64,000 bases of DNA from Pedobacter sp. Leaf216 (GTDB taxonomy: Bacteria > Bacteroidota > Bacteroidia > Sphingobacteriales > Sphingobacteriaceae), in contig NZ_LMKM01000033.1 of NCBI RefSeq assembly GCF_001421515.1, forward strand, positions 138,950-202,949. The letters are read 5' to 3'. Shown in pieces: positions 43,459 to 52,284 of the stretch (position 1 is the first letter of the stretch; every line of letters starts with the position of its first letter). The notes beneath the pieces are model-generated. The model worked only from the letters and a program-made list of their open reading frames with translations, did not search any database and was not told the DNA's origin. Made by a program: the position numbers and the translations under genes.

Positions 43459-44430
43459 CTAGAAGTCTTCATCTAAAGAAAACGCTTGTTTGTTGTTATC
43501 AGCAGAGGTTAATACACCACTTTTTTGATAATCGCCTACACGTTTCTCGAAGAAATTGGTTTTACCCTGCAAAGAAATCATTTCCATAAAATCGAATGGA
43601 TTGGTTGCATTGTAGATTTTTTTGTAACCAAGTTCCTGTAACCATCTGTCGGCTACAAATTCGATGTACTGGCTCATTAATTTTGCATTCATACCAATTA
43701 AAGCAACTGGCAATGCATCTGTAATAAATTCTTTTTCAATTTCTACGGCATCACTGATAATGCCATGCACTGCTTCTTCACTTAATTTATTGCTTAGCAT
43801 GCTGTACAATAAGCAGGCAAATTCGCAATGCGATCCTTCGTCTCTGGAAATCAACTCATTACTAAAAGTTAACCCTGGCATTAAACCACGTTTTTTTAAC
43901 CAGAAAATAGAGCAGAAACTTCCGCTGAAGAAAATACCTTCAACCGCAGCAAATGCCACTAAACGTTCGGCAAAAGTTCCGTTTTCGATCCAGCGTAAAG
44001 CCCATTCTGCTTTTCTTTTTACCGCAGGTACGGTATCTATAGCATGGAATAAACGGTCTTTCTCTTCCGGATCTTTAATATAAGTATCAATTAATAAGGC
44101 GTAGGTTTCGGCATGAATGTTTTCCATCATAATCTGGAAACCATAAAAACAACGTGCCTCAGGCAATTGCACTTCGCTCATGAAGTTTACCGCAAGGTTT
44201 TCGTTTACTATACCATCACTAGCAGAAAAGAAAGCAAGGATGTGAGAAATAAAATGCCTTTCGCCATCATTTAAATTGTCCCAGTGTTTCTGGTCGTCAG
44301 AAAGATCAATCTCTTCTGCTGTCCAAAAACTAGCTTCGGTCTTTTTATACATTTCCCAAATTGCCGGATACTTAATCGGCAAAAGCACAAATCTGTCTTT
44401 GTTTTCTTGTAGTAATAATTCCTGTTCCAT
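43459..44430 (-). CDS. nrdB: Ribonucleoside-diphosphate reductase, beta subunit
   Basis: 323 residues, radical-generating small subunit. Di-iron ligands are visible in WTAEEIDLSDD, MMENIHAETYALLID and SRDEGSHCEFACLLY. The C-terminal tail ends FSLDEDF, acidic like the tails that bind NrdA. Start MEQELLLQENKDRFVLLPIKY. It precedes nrdA in a two-gene unit. Confidence 0.96.
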   Translation of the reverse strand: MEQELLLQENKDRFVLLPIKYPAIWEMYKKTEASFWTAEEIDLSDDQKHWDNLNDGERHFISHILAFFSASDGIVNENLAVNFMSEVQLPEARCFYGFQIMMENIHAETYALLIDTYIKDPEEKDRLFHAIDTVPAVKRKAEWALRWIENGTFAERLVAFAAVEGIFFSGSFCSIFWLKKRGLMPGLTFSNELISRDEGSHCEFACLLYSMLSNKLSEEAVHGIISDAVEIEKEFITDALPVALIGMNAKLMSQYIEFVADRWLQELGYKKIYNATNPFDFMEMISLQGKTNFFEKRVGDYQKSGVLTSADNNKQAFSLDEDF

Positions 44431-44884
44431 ACACTGATGTTTTTAATTCTAATTTTTAACAGAGCCAACAAAGGCACGCATCCATCAATTTTATATGATG
44501 ATTGTAATGTCTTTTATCAAAACGCTGTTGTGAAAGTGCTAACCCTATTGCCTGACAAACAACTGAATTTTTAGTTAGGAAAATTTAATAAAGCAATCAG
44601 GATGATATACGTATAAATTACTAAAAACTAAGCTTTTATATTTGTTTTCAAACGCAAGAAGTTAAAGAACTTTGTTATAACAAATATAGATACGACAGGC
44701 CTTTTTTGTGAACCAAAGTTGTTAACACCCGGCAATAATGCTGGGGAAAAACGATCAGGCAAATATCATTTTCAAGCGAAAAAAAAGCTAATCGTTTCTT
44801 TTCAAGGGTTTAGCAAACAAAAATGAGTGTTAATAACTTAAATTTGAGGGGTATAATAAGCACTAAATAGAGCGGAAAAGAGTA
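44431..44884. other. Intergenic region upstream of nrdB
   Basis: 454 bp without a gene. It contains TATATTTG on the minus strand (44688-44681), a match to the -7 consensus, with a TTTG about 24 bp further upstream, slightly too far. If used, it would give nrdB a leader of roughly 240 nt. No NrdR box or riboswitch was recognised. The part beyond 44720 is purine-rich without clear structure. Confidence 0.4.
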
Positions 44885-45265
44885 TTACTCAACAGCATAG
44901 CTCAGACTCACTTTGGCTATACCCTTGCGGTAGATACCGATCTGTTTTGCAGCACGTTCTGACAGATCTATGGCCAATCTTTTGGAGAAAGGACCGCGAT
45001 CATTTACCTTTACTACAACTGATTTTCCGTTATCGGGGTTGGTTACTGTAATGAGTGTGCCGAATGGCAGTGTGCGGTGGGCGGCCGTTAATTTTTTCGA
45101 CCTGTATTTGGCTCCGCTGGTGGTTCGGCGGCCTTCGAATTTTCTGTGGTAATAAGTGGCGAGAACTGTTTTATTGATACTATCTGGTTCATCTGATGGG
45201 TCAGAATCGTGTGCTTTGCTTTGTAAAAACAGGAAACAAAAACTTAATAACAGAAGATACTTCAT
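44885..45265 (-). CDS. rlpA: RlpA-like septal ring lytic transglycosylase family protein
   Basis: Secreted protein of 126 residues: signal peptide (1-18), a short acidic linker (SDPSDEPDS), and one double-psi beta-barrel domain. The RlpA segments ATYYHRKFEGRRTTSG, TAAHRTLPFGTLITVTN and VKVNDRGPFSKRLAIDLSERAA are all there, including the catalytic Asp region. No SPOR domain is attached, so it is the short form. Acts on peptidoglycan stripped of stem peptides or simply binds it. Confidence 0.9.
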   Translation of the reverse strand: MKYLLLLSFCFLFLQSKAHDSDPSDEPDSINKTVLATYYHRKFEGRRTTSGAKYRSKKLTAAHRTLPFGTLITVTNPDNGKSVVVKVNDRGPFSKRLAIDLSERAAKQIGIYRKGIAKVSLSYAVE

Positions 45266-45291
45266 AGGCTAAATTTTATTTATCGAGCCTG

Positions 45292-45319
45292 CAAATATAA
45301 GCATTTAGTTTATAATCAA
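45292..45319 (-). promoter_or_regulatory. Promoter of rlpA
   Basis: On the minus strand: TTG, 17 bp, then TATATTTG (45299-45292), matching the Bacteroidota -33/-7 pair. It lies about 27 bp upstream of the rlpA ATG. Confidence 0.6.
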
Positions 45320-45353
45320 TAATTTGTGGAAAAACAGCCCGATTTTGTGCATT

Positions 45354-45385
45354 AAAAAAGGCGTACAGCTTGTCGCTATACGCCT
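45354..45385 (-). terminator. Rho-independent terminator of msrB
   Basis: Inverted repeat aggcgta / tacgcct with a 13-base loop followed by TTTTTT on the minus strand, 25 bp past the msrB stop. Confidence 0.85.
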
Positions 45386-45409
45386 CTACCTAACCCTACT
45401 ACATCCACC

Positions 45410-45913
45410 TTATTTTTTATCTGGCACGAAATTCATTGAGATCGAATTTACACAATGACGGGTGTCTTTGTTGGTAAATCCTTCGCCTACAAATACGTGA
45501 CCAAGATGCGCGCCACAGTTGGCACAAACTATTTCTGTACGTGATCCATCTGCATCAGGAATACGTTTTACAGCTCCTTTAATTTCATCATCAAAAGCAG
45601 GCCATCCGCAATGTGCATCAAACTTGGTTTCTGACCGATATAATGCTGCATTACAACGTTTACAGGTATAAGTTCCTTTATCAGTTGTATGTTCGTATTT
45701 ACCTGTACCAGGATATTCTGTACCTTTATTTACAATTACTCTTTCTTCTTCGGGTGTTAATGGATTCCAGTTCATTTTCTTCTTTGGTATGATTTGTTCT
45801 GTTTCCTTCGGTTGTTTTGCAGCTTCCTTATTTTGCTTTTGGGCACAAGCAGAAAGTCCTGTTATTAAAACAACAGCAGAAAGCAAAAATAGTTTATTTA
45901 ACATCGTTTTCAT
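45410..45913 (-). CDS. msrB: Peptide methionine-R-sulfoxide reductase, lipoprotein form
   Basis: Repairs methionine-R-sulfoxide. 167 residues. An N-terminal lipoprotein signal (LITGLSACAQKQ, lipidated Cys about 23) puts it in the cell envelope, unlike cytosolic MsrB. Zinc-binding CxxC pairs are CKRC and CANC; the catalytic Cys is in DTRHCVNSISM. HCGWPAFDDEI and GAHLGHVFVGEGF complete the family pattern. Confidence 0.95.
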   Translation of the reverse strand: MKTMLNKLFLLSAVVLITGLSACAQKQNKEAAKQPKETEQIIPKKKMNWNPLTPEEERVIVNKGTEYPGTGKYEHTTDKGTYTCKRCNAALYRSETKFDAHCGWPAFDDEIKGAVKRIPDADGSRTEIVCANCGAHLGHVFVGEGFTNKDTRHCVNSISMNFVPDKK

Positions 45914-46014
45914 ACCTCAATATACGCTATAGATTTTGTTTTGGTTTGCTGGTTTGAGAGAATGGAGTAGTGTTTACAAAGGGATGATAAATGAGAACAA
46001 CTAATTAGAAATCC

Positions 46015-46173
46015 ACCACAAAGTACATAGAGATTTCCACAGAGAAAACAGAGATAAAATTATATATTGACCATTTTTAAAACTGATATAAGATTCTTTC
46101 GCTCTGCAAGATCGAAATTAGTAAATTAAATAATTCTGTGTGCTCTGTGCGTTTTCTTAGTGCCCTCTGTGGT
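46015..46173. repeat. ACCACAAAG-type dispersed repeat
   Basis: accacaaagtacatagagat at the left and gtgccctctgtggt at the right, an interrupted inverted pair like 33827-33936. It occupies most of the 345-bp gap between sucD and msrB; the remainder is AT-rich and the msrB promoter was not identified. Confidence 0.6.
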
Positions 46174-46202
46174 AAAACTGTAATCAGATTCAAATAAAAC
46201 AC

Positions 46203-46240
46203 AAAAAAGCGTCCCGAACCTAATCGAAACGCTTTTTTTA
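46203..46240 (-). terminator. Rho-independent terminator of sucD
   Basis: Inverted repeat aaaaaagcgt / acgctttttt (46203-46212 and 46229-46238) whose T-run serves either direction; 19 bp past the sucD stop. Confidence 0.85.
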
Positions 46241-46258
46241 TATAGAAATCTTTAAATC

Positions 46259-47131
46259 TTATTTTGCCAATTCTTCTGCCATTGCAGCACCGATTTCAGC
46301 AGGACTTTCTACTACACGGATACCACACTCACGCATGATTTTCATTTTAGCTGCTGCAGTATCATCAGCACCGCCAACAATAGCACCAGCGTGGCCCATT
46401 CTACGTCCCGGAGGCGCAGTTTGACCAGCGATAAACCCAACAACAGGCTTAGTACCGTTTTCTTTGATCCAACGCGCTGCTTCAGCTTCCATTCCACCAC
46501 CAATTTCACCAATCATGATGATACCGTGAGTTTCAGGATCGTTCATTAATAATTTAACAGCTTCAACAGTTGGCGTTCCGATAATTGGGTCGCCACCGAT
46601 ACCAATTGCAGTTGTAATACCTAAACCAGCTTTAACCACCTGATCTACAGCTTCGTAAGTTAAAGTTCCTGATTTAGAAACCACACCTACATGACCTTTT
46701 TTGAAGATAAAACCTGGCATAATACCAATTTTAGCTTCATCAGCAGTAATTACACCAGGGCAGTTAGGGCCGATAAGCGTAACATCACGGTCAGTAATAT
46801 ATTCTTTAACCTGAATCATATCCTTTGTAGGGATACCTTCAGTAATACAAACAATAACTTTAATACCACCTTCGGCAGCTTCCATAATTGCATCAGCAGC
46901 AAAAGCTGGTGGCACAAAAATGATAGATACATTTGCACCCGTTTTATCAACGGCATCTTTAACAGTATTAAAAACAGGCTTTTCTAAATGCAATTGCCCA
47001 CCTTTGCCAGGCGTTACACCACCAACTACGTTTGTACCATAGGCCAGCATTTGCTCAGCGTGGTAAGTTCCTTCGTTTCCGGTAAAACCCTGAACGATAA
47101 CCTTAGAATCTTTATTTACTAAAACGCTCAT
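46259..47131 (-). CDS. sucD: Succinyl-CoA ligase (ADP-forming) subunit alpha
   Basis: TCA-cycle enzyme subunit, 290 residues, complete. CoA-binding N-terminal Rossmann domain with QGFTGNEGTYHAEQMLAYG, the segment IGPNCPGVITADEAKIGIMP, and the phospho-His loop in MGHAGAIVGG. The beta subunit gene sucC is not adjacent; the upstream neighbour is a non-coding repeat, so the two subunits are encoded apart. It has a well-matched promoter and its own terminator. Confidence 0.96.
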   Translation of the reverse strand: MSVLVNKDSKVIVQGFTGNEGTYHAEQMLAYGTNVVGGVTPGKGGQLHLEKPVFNTVKDAVDKTGANVSIIFVPPAFAADAIMEAAEGGIKVIVCITEGIPTKDMIQVKEYITDRDVTLIGPNCPGVITADEAKIGIMPGFIFKKGHVGVVSKSGTLTYEAVDQVVKAGLGITTAIGIGGDPIIGTPTVEAVKLLMNDPETHGIIMIGEIGGGMEAEAARWIKENGTKPVVGFIAGQTAPPGRRMGHAGAIVGGADDTAAAKMKIMRECGIRVVESPAEIGAAMAEELAK

Positions 47132-47151
47132 GTATCAATATTTTTTTTGTG

Positions 47152-47182
47152 CAAAGCTAATATTATTGTAACGGAATTCAAA
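47152..47182 (-). promoter_or_regulatory. Promoter of sucD
   Basis: On the minus strand: TTTG (47182-47179), 19 bp, TAGCTTTG (47159-47152). This is a full match to the Bacteroidota consensus TTTG-N19-TAnnTTTG, 21 bp upstream of the ATG. Confidence 0.75.
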
Positions 47183-47278
47183 TCTAAAACCATATTATTT
47201 AGTCCGTTTTTTCAGGAAAATGTAAGGAAATGCATTGTGGGAGCTTTAGATAAAATTATTCATGTTTTTGGTATCGTG

Positions 47279-47894
47279 TAAGAAGCATGCCTTTCGGTAA
47301 TAAACTTAACAGCAATGGGCATCACGATTTAAGCACTGCCTGTTTTGTCTTTTATTGTGTACTTGCTTGTTTCTCAGGATTCATCGGGATATAGTGAATG
47401 GCAGGGCTTCAAAGGGCAAAGAATTGCAATACTTTCGTTTTCAAATCAAAAGTATCAGTGATTTTAGGAAATGAACAGTCCTGTTCTTTTGGAGGGCTTC
47501 AGTCCCGCTCTTCGTTTTTTCTGATGAAGAATCAGAACCACTGCGATCGGGTTTAGTAACAAAGTTTGGATGCTTTTGGCAACATGTATGAAGCAGGCCT
47601 TTAGGTAATAAACTTGACAGCAAGGGGCATCACGATTTAAGCACTGCCTGTTTTGTCTTTTGTTGTGTGCTTGCTTGTTTCACAGGATTCATCGGGATAA
47701 ATTGAGTGGAAGGGTTTCAAGGGTTAAGAATTGCAATTCTTTCGTTTTTAAATCAAAAATATCAATGATTTTTAGGAAATGAACAGTCATGTTCTTTTGG
47801 AGGGCTTCAGTCCCGCTCTCCGTTTTTTCTGATGAAGAATCAGAACCACTGCGATCGGGTTTAGTAACAAAGTTTGGATGCTTTTGGCAAGATC
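47279..47894. repeat. Tandem pair of a roughly 300-bp non-coding repeat
   Basis: Two head-to-tail copies (about 47279-47588 and 47589-47894; offset 298-308 bp). Shared phrases in order: gggcatcacgatttaagcac, ttgcttgtttc, attcatcgggata, gaacagtc, ggagggcttcagtcccgctc, tgatgaagaatcagaaccac, gcgatcgggtttagtaac, gtttggatgcttttggcaa. Each copy ends with structured element C. Short ORFs in them are not conserved in length and are not real genes. A diverged third copy is at 37905-38078. The surrounding gap 47132-47967 contains nothing else but the sucD promoter. Confidence 0.85.
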
Positions 47895-47967
47895 CATGCA
47901 AAACGCTTAAATTTACTTTTCAAGCTGCAATACCAAGCTTAATAATGATGCTAAAACCTGAATAACC

Positions 47968-48390
47968 ATGAAATTAATCCTTATTGTAACTGTATTTGTT
48001 TCAATTTTTATTTCCCTGAATGCAAGCGGGCAAAGTAATGATACCAGTAAATACATTCTTCAAAATGATGCTGAAATAGCTAAAGAAGAGCCAGGAACAC
48101 ATAATGGTGGTGGAAAAACCATTGGCTTTAACTTTTTTGGTGATGCGAAGAATTTAAAATCGGTATTCAAAAAAAGAATTTTAAAGTCTGGCTCATCAAT
48201 CGGTTATCATTTACAAAAAGAAGACGAAATATATTATGTGATCAGTGGAAACGGCACCATGCAAATGAATGGAAAAACCTTTGCCGTTAAACCTGGCGAT
48301 GCCATTTTAACCCGGCCGGGCAGCTCACATGGCATTGCACCAAATGTGGGTAACGACTTAACGATTATGATTGTTTACGAGAAGAAATAA
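47968..48390 (+). CDS. Secreted cupin-domain protein
   Basis: 140 residues: signal peptide (1-22, ending ASGQ) and one small cupin barrel. Cupin motif 1 is GYHLQKEDEIYYVISGNG (metal-binding His/Glu region), motif 2 is PGDAILTRPGSSHGIAP. Such single-domain cupins bind a metal and a small ligand or act as isomerases or dioxygenases; nothing in the context narrows it. Confidence 0.85.
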   Translation: MKLILIVTVFVSIFISLNASGQSNDTSKYILQNDAEIAKEEPGTHNGGGKTIGFNFFGDAKNLKSVFKKRILKSGSSIGYHLQKEDEIYYVISGNGTMQMNGKTFAVKPGDAILTRPGSSHGIAPNVGNDLTIMIVYEKK

Positions 48391-48641
48391 GCACGAACAT
48401 AAGTAGGATTAGGCGAAGTTTAGCTAACATTTTCAGTTTATAGTTGCCGGTTCTGAATTCTCACTCGCAGTGCAAAAGTATATACTCCAGTTAAAAAATT
48501 GCAAAACCTTAGCTCTTGAATCGGGTTTAAAAACCTCACATAATGCATCGAAAGTTATATGATCTCAAAAAATCAGCGGAGATTTATAACATTGCGTGGA
48601 AAAATTAAATACACACTTTACAAATTACCATAAAAACACAA
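48391..48641. other. Intergenic region, no gene seen
   Basis: Convergent gap between the cupin and rlmF genes. A 21-codon ORF at 48544 (MHRKLYDLKKSAEIYNIAWK...) is the only open stretch of note and has no support. No repeat of the families described here was found. Confidence 0.35.
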
Positions 48642-48677
48642 AAAGCCAGATTAACTTAATCGCTAATCTGGCTTTGC
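48642..48677 (-). terminator. Rho-independent terminator of rlmF
   Basis: Inverted repeat aaagccagatta / taatctggcttt with a 10-base loop (arms 48642-48653 and 48664-48675), T-rich on both sides. It serves rlmF and possibly the convergent cupin gene. Confidence 0.85.
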
Positions 48678-48693
48678 TTTATTTGCTATCAAA

Positions 48694-49710
48694 CTATAAA
48701 CTTTTTACTTCAGCTTTAGCATTATCTACTTTAGGTTTAGGTTCCGTTTTCCAGCCCTTTGCCCACTCAGCCTGTGCAGCTTCATCATGGAAAGTCCAGG
48801 CCACGAAACGACTTATTTTTTGTCCCTGGCTCATTTGAACCGTGGTTACTTCAAAAGCATTAGCTTTAACCAATGCACTGTAGATACTTTTTAAATTGGC
48901 ACTTTTTGATACCAATGAGGTAAACCATAAAACCTGATTTTTAATTTGCTCGCTCTGAATAATCATCTGTTCTACAAAAGCACGTTCGCCACCGGGGCAC
49001 CAAAGCTCAGCCTTGTTTCCACCAAAGTTTAGTACGTGTTTTACCTCTTTTTCGTTTCCGCCCAGGTTGCGCCATTTCTGACGTGTACCTTGCTCAGCCT
49101 CTTTTAACGATGCATGGAAAGGTGGATTACAAACTACGGCATCAAAACGCTCTTTACCGCCCACAATGCCTCTAAAAATACCCATTTTTGACGATTGCTG
49201 ACGGATTTCTACTGCACCTTGTAACGGTTTATTGGCTTCGATAATGCGTTTGGCCGAATCAACCGAAAGTGGATCGATTTCTGAACCAACGAAATTCCAG
49301 CCATATTCCTGGTGACCAATAATAGGGTAAATGCAATTTGCCCCAACGCCGATATCCAATACATTGATATTGGCTCCTTTTGGATTTTTACCTTTATTGC
49401 TCGAGCCTAAAAGATCGGCAACATAATGAATATAATCTGCCCGGCCCGGAATTGGCGGACAAAGAAAATCTGCAGGAATATCCCACTGAGAAATGTTATA
49501 AAAATACTTTAATAATGCCCTGTTAAGTGCTTTAACGGCATTTTGATCTGCAAAATCGATAGAATCATCATTATGCTCATTTTTAAAAACGAAGCGTTTT
49601 AATTCTTTTGAAGTTGCAATAAGTTGTTTGAAATTGTAACGCGAACGGTGTTTGTTGCGTGGGTGTAACTCGCTTTTTTCTTTGCGGTTATTTTGTTCTT
49701 CTTGAGCCAA
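48694..49710 (-). CDS. rlmF: 23S rRNA (adenine(1618)-N6)-methyltransferase
   Basis: SAM-dependent methyltransferase, 338 residues. Basic N-terminus (LHPRNKHRSRYNFKQLI), the RlmF hallmark WDIPADFLCPPIPGRADYIHY, SAM-binding NVLDIGVGANCIYPIIG, and the N6-adenine catalytic motif CNPPFHASLKEAEQGT. It would methylate A1618-equivalent in 23S rRNA. Confidence 0.95.
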   Translation of the reverse strand: MAQEEQNNRKEKSELHPRNKHRSRYNFKQLIATSKELKRFVFKNEHNDDSIDFADQNAVKALNRALLKYFYNISQWDIPADFLCPPIPGRADYIHYVADLLGSSNKGKNPKGANINVLDIGVGANCIYPIIGHQEYGWNFVGSEIDPLSVDSAKRIIEANKPLQGAVEIRQQSSKMGIFRGIVGGKERFDAVVCNPPFHASLKEAEQGTRQKWRNLGGNEKEVKHVLNFGGNKAELWCPGGERAFVEQMIIQSEQIKNQVLWFTSLVSKSANLKSIYSALVKANAFEVTTVQMSQGQKISRFVAWTFHDEAAQAEWAKGWKTEPKPKVDNAKAEVKSL

Positions 49711-49754
49711 TGTGCTATGTATTAATTAAACAAGCTGTGTGCATGTTTCTGCTG

Positions 49755-49762
49755 CAAAGATA
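49755..49762 (-). promoter_or_regulatory. -7 promoter element of rlmF
   Basis: TATCTTTG on the minus strand (TAnnTTTG), about 45 bp upstream of the ATG; no clear -33 element. Confidence 0.5.
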
Positions 49763-49858
49763 CTTAATTAGTTTGGAGTTCGAAGTTTTTAGTTCGGAGT
49801 TGCTGGACACTTTAAATTATACTCGTTAAACTGAAAACTCCAAACTGAGAACTGCAAA

Positions 49859-51145
49859 CTACACCTCCTCCCCTTTTTCAATCATCATTGGCCGGATGGC
49901 TTTTAAATACTTTTCTTCATCAAATTGGTTTTCGCTTTTGGCGATTACGATGGTAGCTATACCGTTTCCGATAACGTTTGTAATGGCTCTTGCTTCACTC
50001 ATAAAACGATCCACGCCTATTAAAATGGAAATGTGTTCGTTAGGCATAATTTTGAGTGCCGTTAAAGTAGATACGAGCACTATAAACCCGCTTCCAGTTA
50101 CGCCTGCTGCTCCTTTTGAGGTAACCATGAGCACGCCTAAAACTGTAATCTGTTGCCCTAAAGATAAATCGACATGAAATACCTGGCAAAGAAAAATTAC
50201 CGCCATGGCCAGGTAAATTGCTGTTCCATCAAGATTAAAAGAATAACCTGTTGGAATAACCAGGCCTACAACCGATTTATCACAGCCAATAGCTTCCATT
50301 TTTTGTATCATACTTGGCAGGGCCGATTCGGAAGAAGAGGTACCGAGCACAATTAAAATTTCCTGACGGATATATTTAAGGTATTGCCATAAACTGAATT
50401 TATAGTACCTGCAAATGCCATTTAACACGATAAAAATAAACAGGATGCAGGTTAAATACACCGAGCCCATTAGTTTTGCCATGCCCACTAAACTTTCTAA
50501 GCCATGGGTACCTATACTGAAAGCCATGCCGCCGAAAGCACCAATTGGTGCTAAACGCATAATCACTTTCATGATTTTAAAAAGCACTTTTGATATTTTA
50601 TCGAAGGCATTTAAAACGCTAGTGCCCTCTCCGCCTAATTTATTAAGCCCGTAGCCAAAAAGAATAGCGAAAAGCAGAATCTGCAAAATATTTCCTTCAG
50701 CAAAAGCAGCAATCACATTGTGCGGAATAATGTGCAGAAAAAATTCTGCCCAATTCATGTCTTTAGCTTTCTCGGCATAACCTACAATTTTTGTAGCATC
50801 GCCAGCCTTAGTGATCATTCCGACACCTGGCTTTAAAACATTGGCTACCAATAAACCGATTGCAATCGCTACTGTGCTTACAATTTCGAAATACAACAAT
50901 GCTTTACCACCTACCCTACCTACTTTTTTCATATCGCCCATGTGTGCGATTCCTAAAACGATGGTAAAGAATATAATGGGTGCAATTAACATGCTAATCA
51001 GGTTAATAAAACCCTCACTGATTAATTTAGCTGTAGGCGCAAAACCCGGGAAGAAAATTCCAACATTAATCCCTATTATAATGGCCAGAATAACCTGAAA
51101 GGTTAAATTGGAAAATACTTTTTTTACAAATGCTATAAATGTCAT
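49859..51145 (-). CDS. Dicarboxylate/amino acid:cation symporter (DAACS family)
   Basis: 428-residue inner-membrane transporter of the GltP/DctA fold with eight spans and two hairpins. The serine-rich hairpin is LGTSSSESALPSMIQKME, and the second hairpin is MVTSKGAAGVTGSGFIVLVS. DRFMSEARAITNVIGNGIATIV is the transport-site helix. It probably takes up glutamate, aspartate or C4-dicarboxylates with H+ or Na+. The next gene upstream encodes an asparaginase-type enzyme, so amino-acid uptake fits. Confidence 0.94.
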   Translation of the reverse strand: MTFIAFVKKVFSNLTFQVILAIIIGINVGIFFPGFAPTAKLISEGFINLISMLIAPIIFFTIVLGIAHMGDMKKVGRVGGKALLYFEIVSTVAIAIGLLVANVLKPGVGMITKAGDATKIVGYAEKAKDMNWAEFFLHIIPHNVIAAFAEGNILQILLFAILFGYGLNKLGGEGTSVLNAFDKISKVLFKIMKVIMRLAPIGAFGGMAFSIGTHGLESLVGMAKLMGSVYLTCILFIFIVLNGICRYYKFSLWQYLKYIRQEILIVLGTSSSESALPSMIQKMEAIGCDKSVVGLVIPTGYSFNLDGTAIYLAMAVIFLCQVFHVDLSLGQQITVLGVLMVTSKGAAGVTGSGFIVLVSTLTALKIMPNEHISILIGVDRFMSEARAITNVIGNGIATIVIAKSENQFDEEKYLKAIRPMMIEKGEEV

Positions 51146-51201
51146 CTTTATCTTTTAGGTGTTTTGGCTTTTCATTGAGCAGATATAAGCTTAAAATAAA
51201 T

Positions 51202-52227
51202 CTATTTATAAATACTGACTTCAATTTTTCCATCTGTGGTTATTGTTCCACGGTACATGCCCTCGGTGTTAAATGGCATGGCCACATTACCGTTTTTATC
51301 CAGCGCAATTAAACCACCGTCGCCACCCATTTTACCTACCTTATCCAATACTATTTTCGAAGCTTCGGCTACTGATAAACTTTTATATTCCATTAAATCG
51401 GAAATGGTTTTGGCCACTACATTGCGAATGTAAAACTCGCCCCAACCGGTACAGGAAATACCAGCGGTTTCGTTATTGCAATAAGTACCAGCACCGATAA
51501 TTGGGGCATCGCCAACACGACCGTATTTTTTATTCGTCATACCTCCGGTTGATGTTCCTGCAGCCAGGTTGCCTGCTTTATCAAGTGCTACACAACCTAC
51601 TGTACCAAATTTATAATCGTGGTTTTTACTTCCGAGTAATTCCGATTTTTTGCTTCCATGATCTAATACTGCTTTTGTAGAATCTTCTTTAATAGCCTTT
51701 TGTAAACCATTCCAGCGTTCTTTTGTCCAGAAATATTTTGGATCTACAATTTCAAGCCCAACTTCTTTAGCAAATTGTTCAGCCCCTGCGCCAACCATCA
51801 TTACATGTTCCGATTTTTCCATCACTGCCCTTGCTGCAGAAATAGGATTTTTAATGGTGGTAACTCCGGCAACCGATCCTGCCATTAATGTTTTTCCATC
51901 CATAATTGCTGCATCAAGCTCGTTTTTGCCATCATGGGTAAACACAGCACCTTTACCTGCATTAAAATGAGGATCGTTTTCCATAACATGTATAGTGGCT
52001 TCTACGGCATCCATACTGGTTTTACCAGCTTTAATTTGAGCATAGCCAGCTTGTAATGCCTGTGTTAAAACAGCAATATAGGCAGCTTCCATTTCGGGAC
52101 TCATATTTTTTTTGAGGATAGTACCTGCCCCGCCATGAATAACCATTGCATATTTTTTCTGTTGTGCAGAAACCTGGAGCGTTAAGGCCGAAAACAAGAA
52201 TAAGGCAATTAATTTTAACCGTTTCAT
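51202..52227 (-). CDS. Isoaspartyl peptidase / L-asparaginase (N-terminal nucleophile hydrolase)
   Basis: 341 residues with a signal peptide (1-21, ending VSAQ). Plant-type Ntn hydrolase: precursor self-cleaves before the nucleophilic Thr in HDYKFGTVGCVALDKAGN. Other family segments are VIHGGAGTI, NPHFNAGKGAVFTHDGKNELDAAIMDG, and GTSTGGMTNKKYGRVGDAPIIGAGTY. It removes isoaspartyl residues from dipeptides or hydrolyses asparagine in the periplasm. It lies 56 bp upstream of the DAACS gene on the same strand. Confidence 0.94.
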   Translation of the reverse strand: MKRLKLIALFLFSALTLQVSAQQKKYAMVIHGGAGTILKKNMSPEMEAAYIAVLTQALQAGYAQIKAGKTSMDAVEATIHVMENDPHFNAGKGAVFTHDGKNELDAAIMDGKTLMAGSVAGVTTIKNPISAARAVMEKSEHVMMVGAGAEQFAKEVGLEIVDPKYFWTKERWNGLQKAIKEDSTKAVLDHGSKKSELLGSKNHDYKFGTVGCVALDKAGNLAAGTSTGGMTNKKYGRVGDAPIIGAGTYCNNETAGISCTGWGEFYIRNVVAKTISDLMEYKSLSVAEASKIVLDKVGKMGGDGGLIALDKNGNVAMPFNTEGMYRGTITTDGKIEVSIYK

Positions 52228-52284
52228 CTTCTTTTAAAGTTTAAGAAGCTGTTAAATTAAGAAAATCCTTGAGAATAAACAGGC

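Noticed and set aside
47441..47901. Two similar small proteins (60 and 70 codons)
   Set aside because: They arise from the tandem non-coding repeat, differ in length and start, and have no protein-like conservation.
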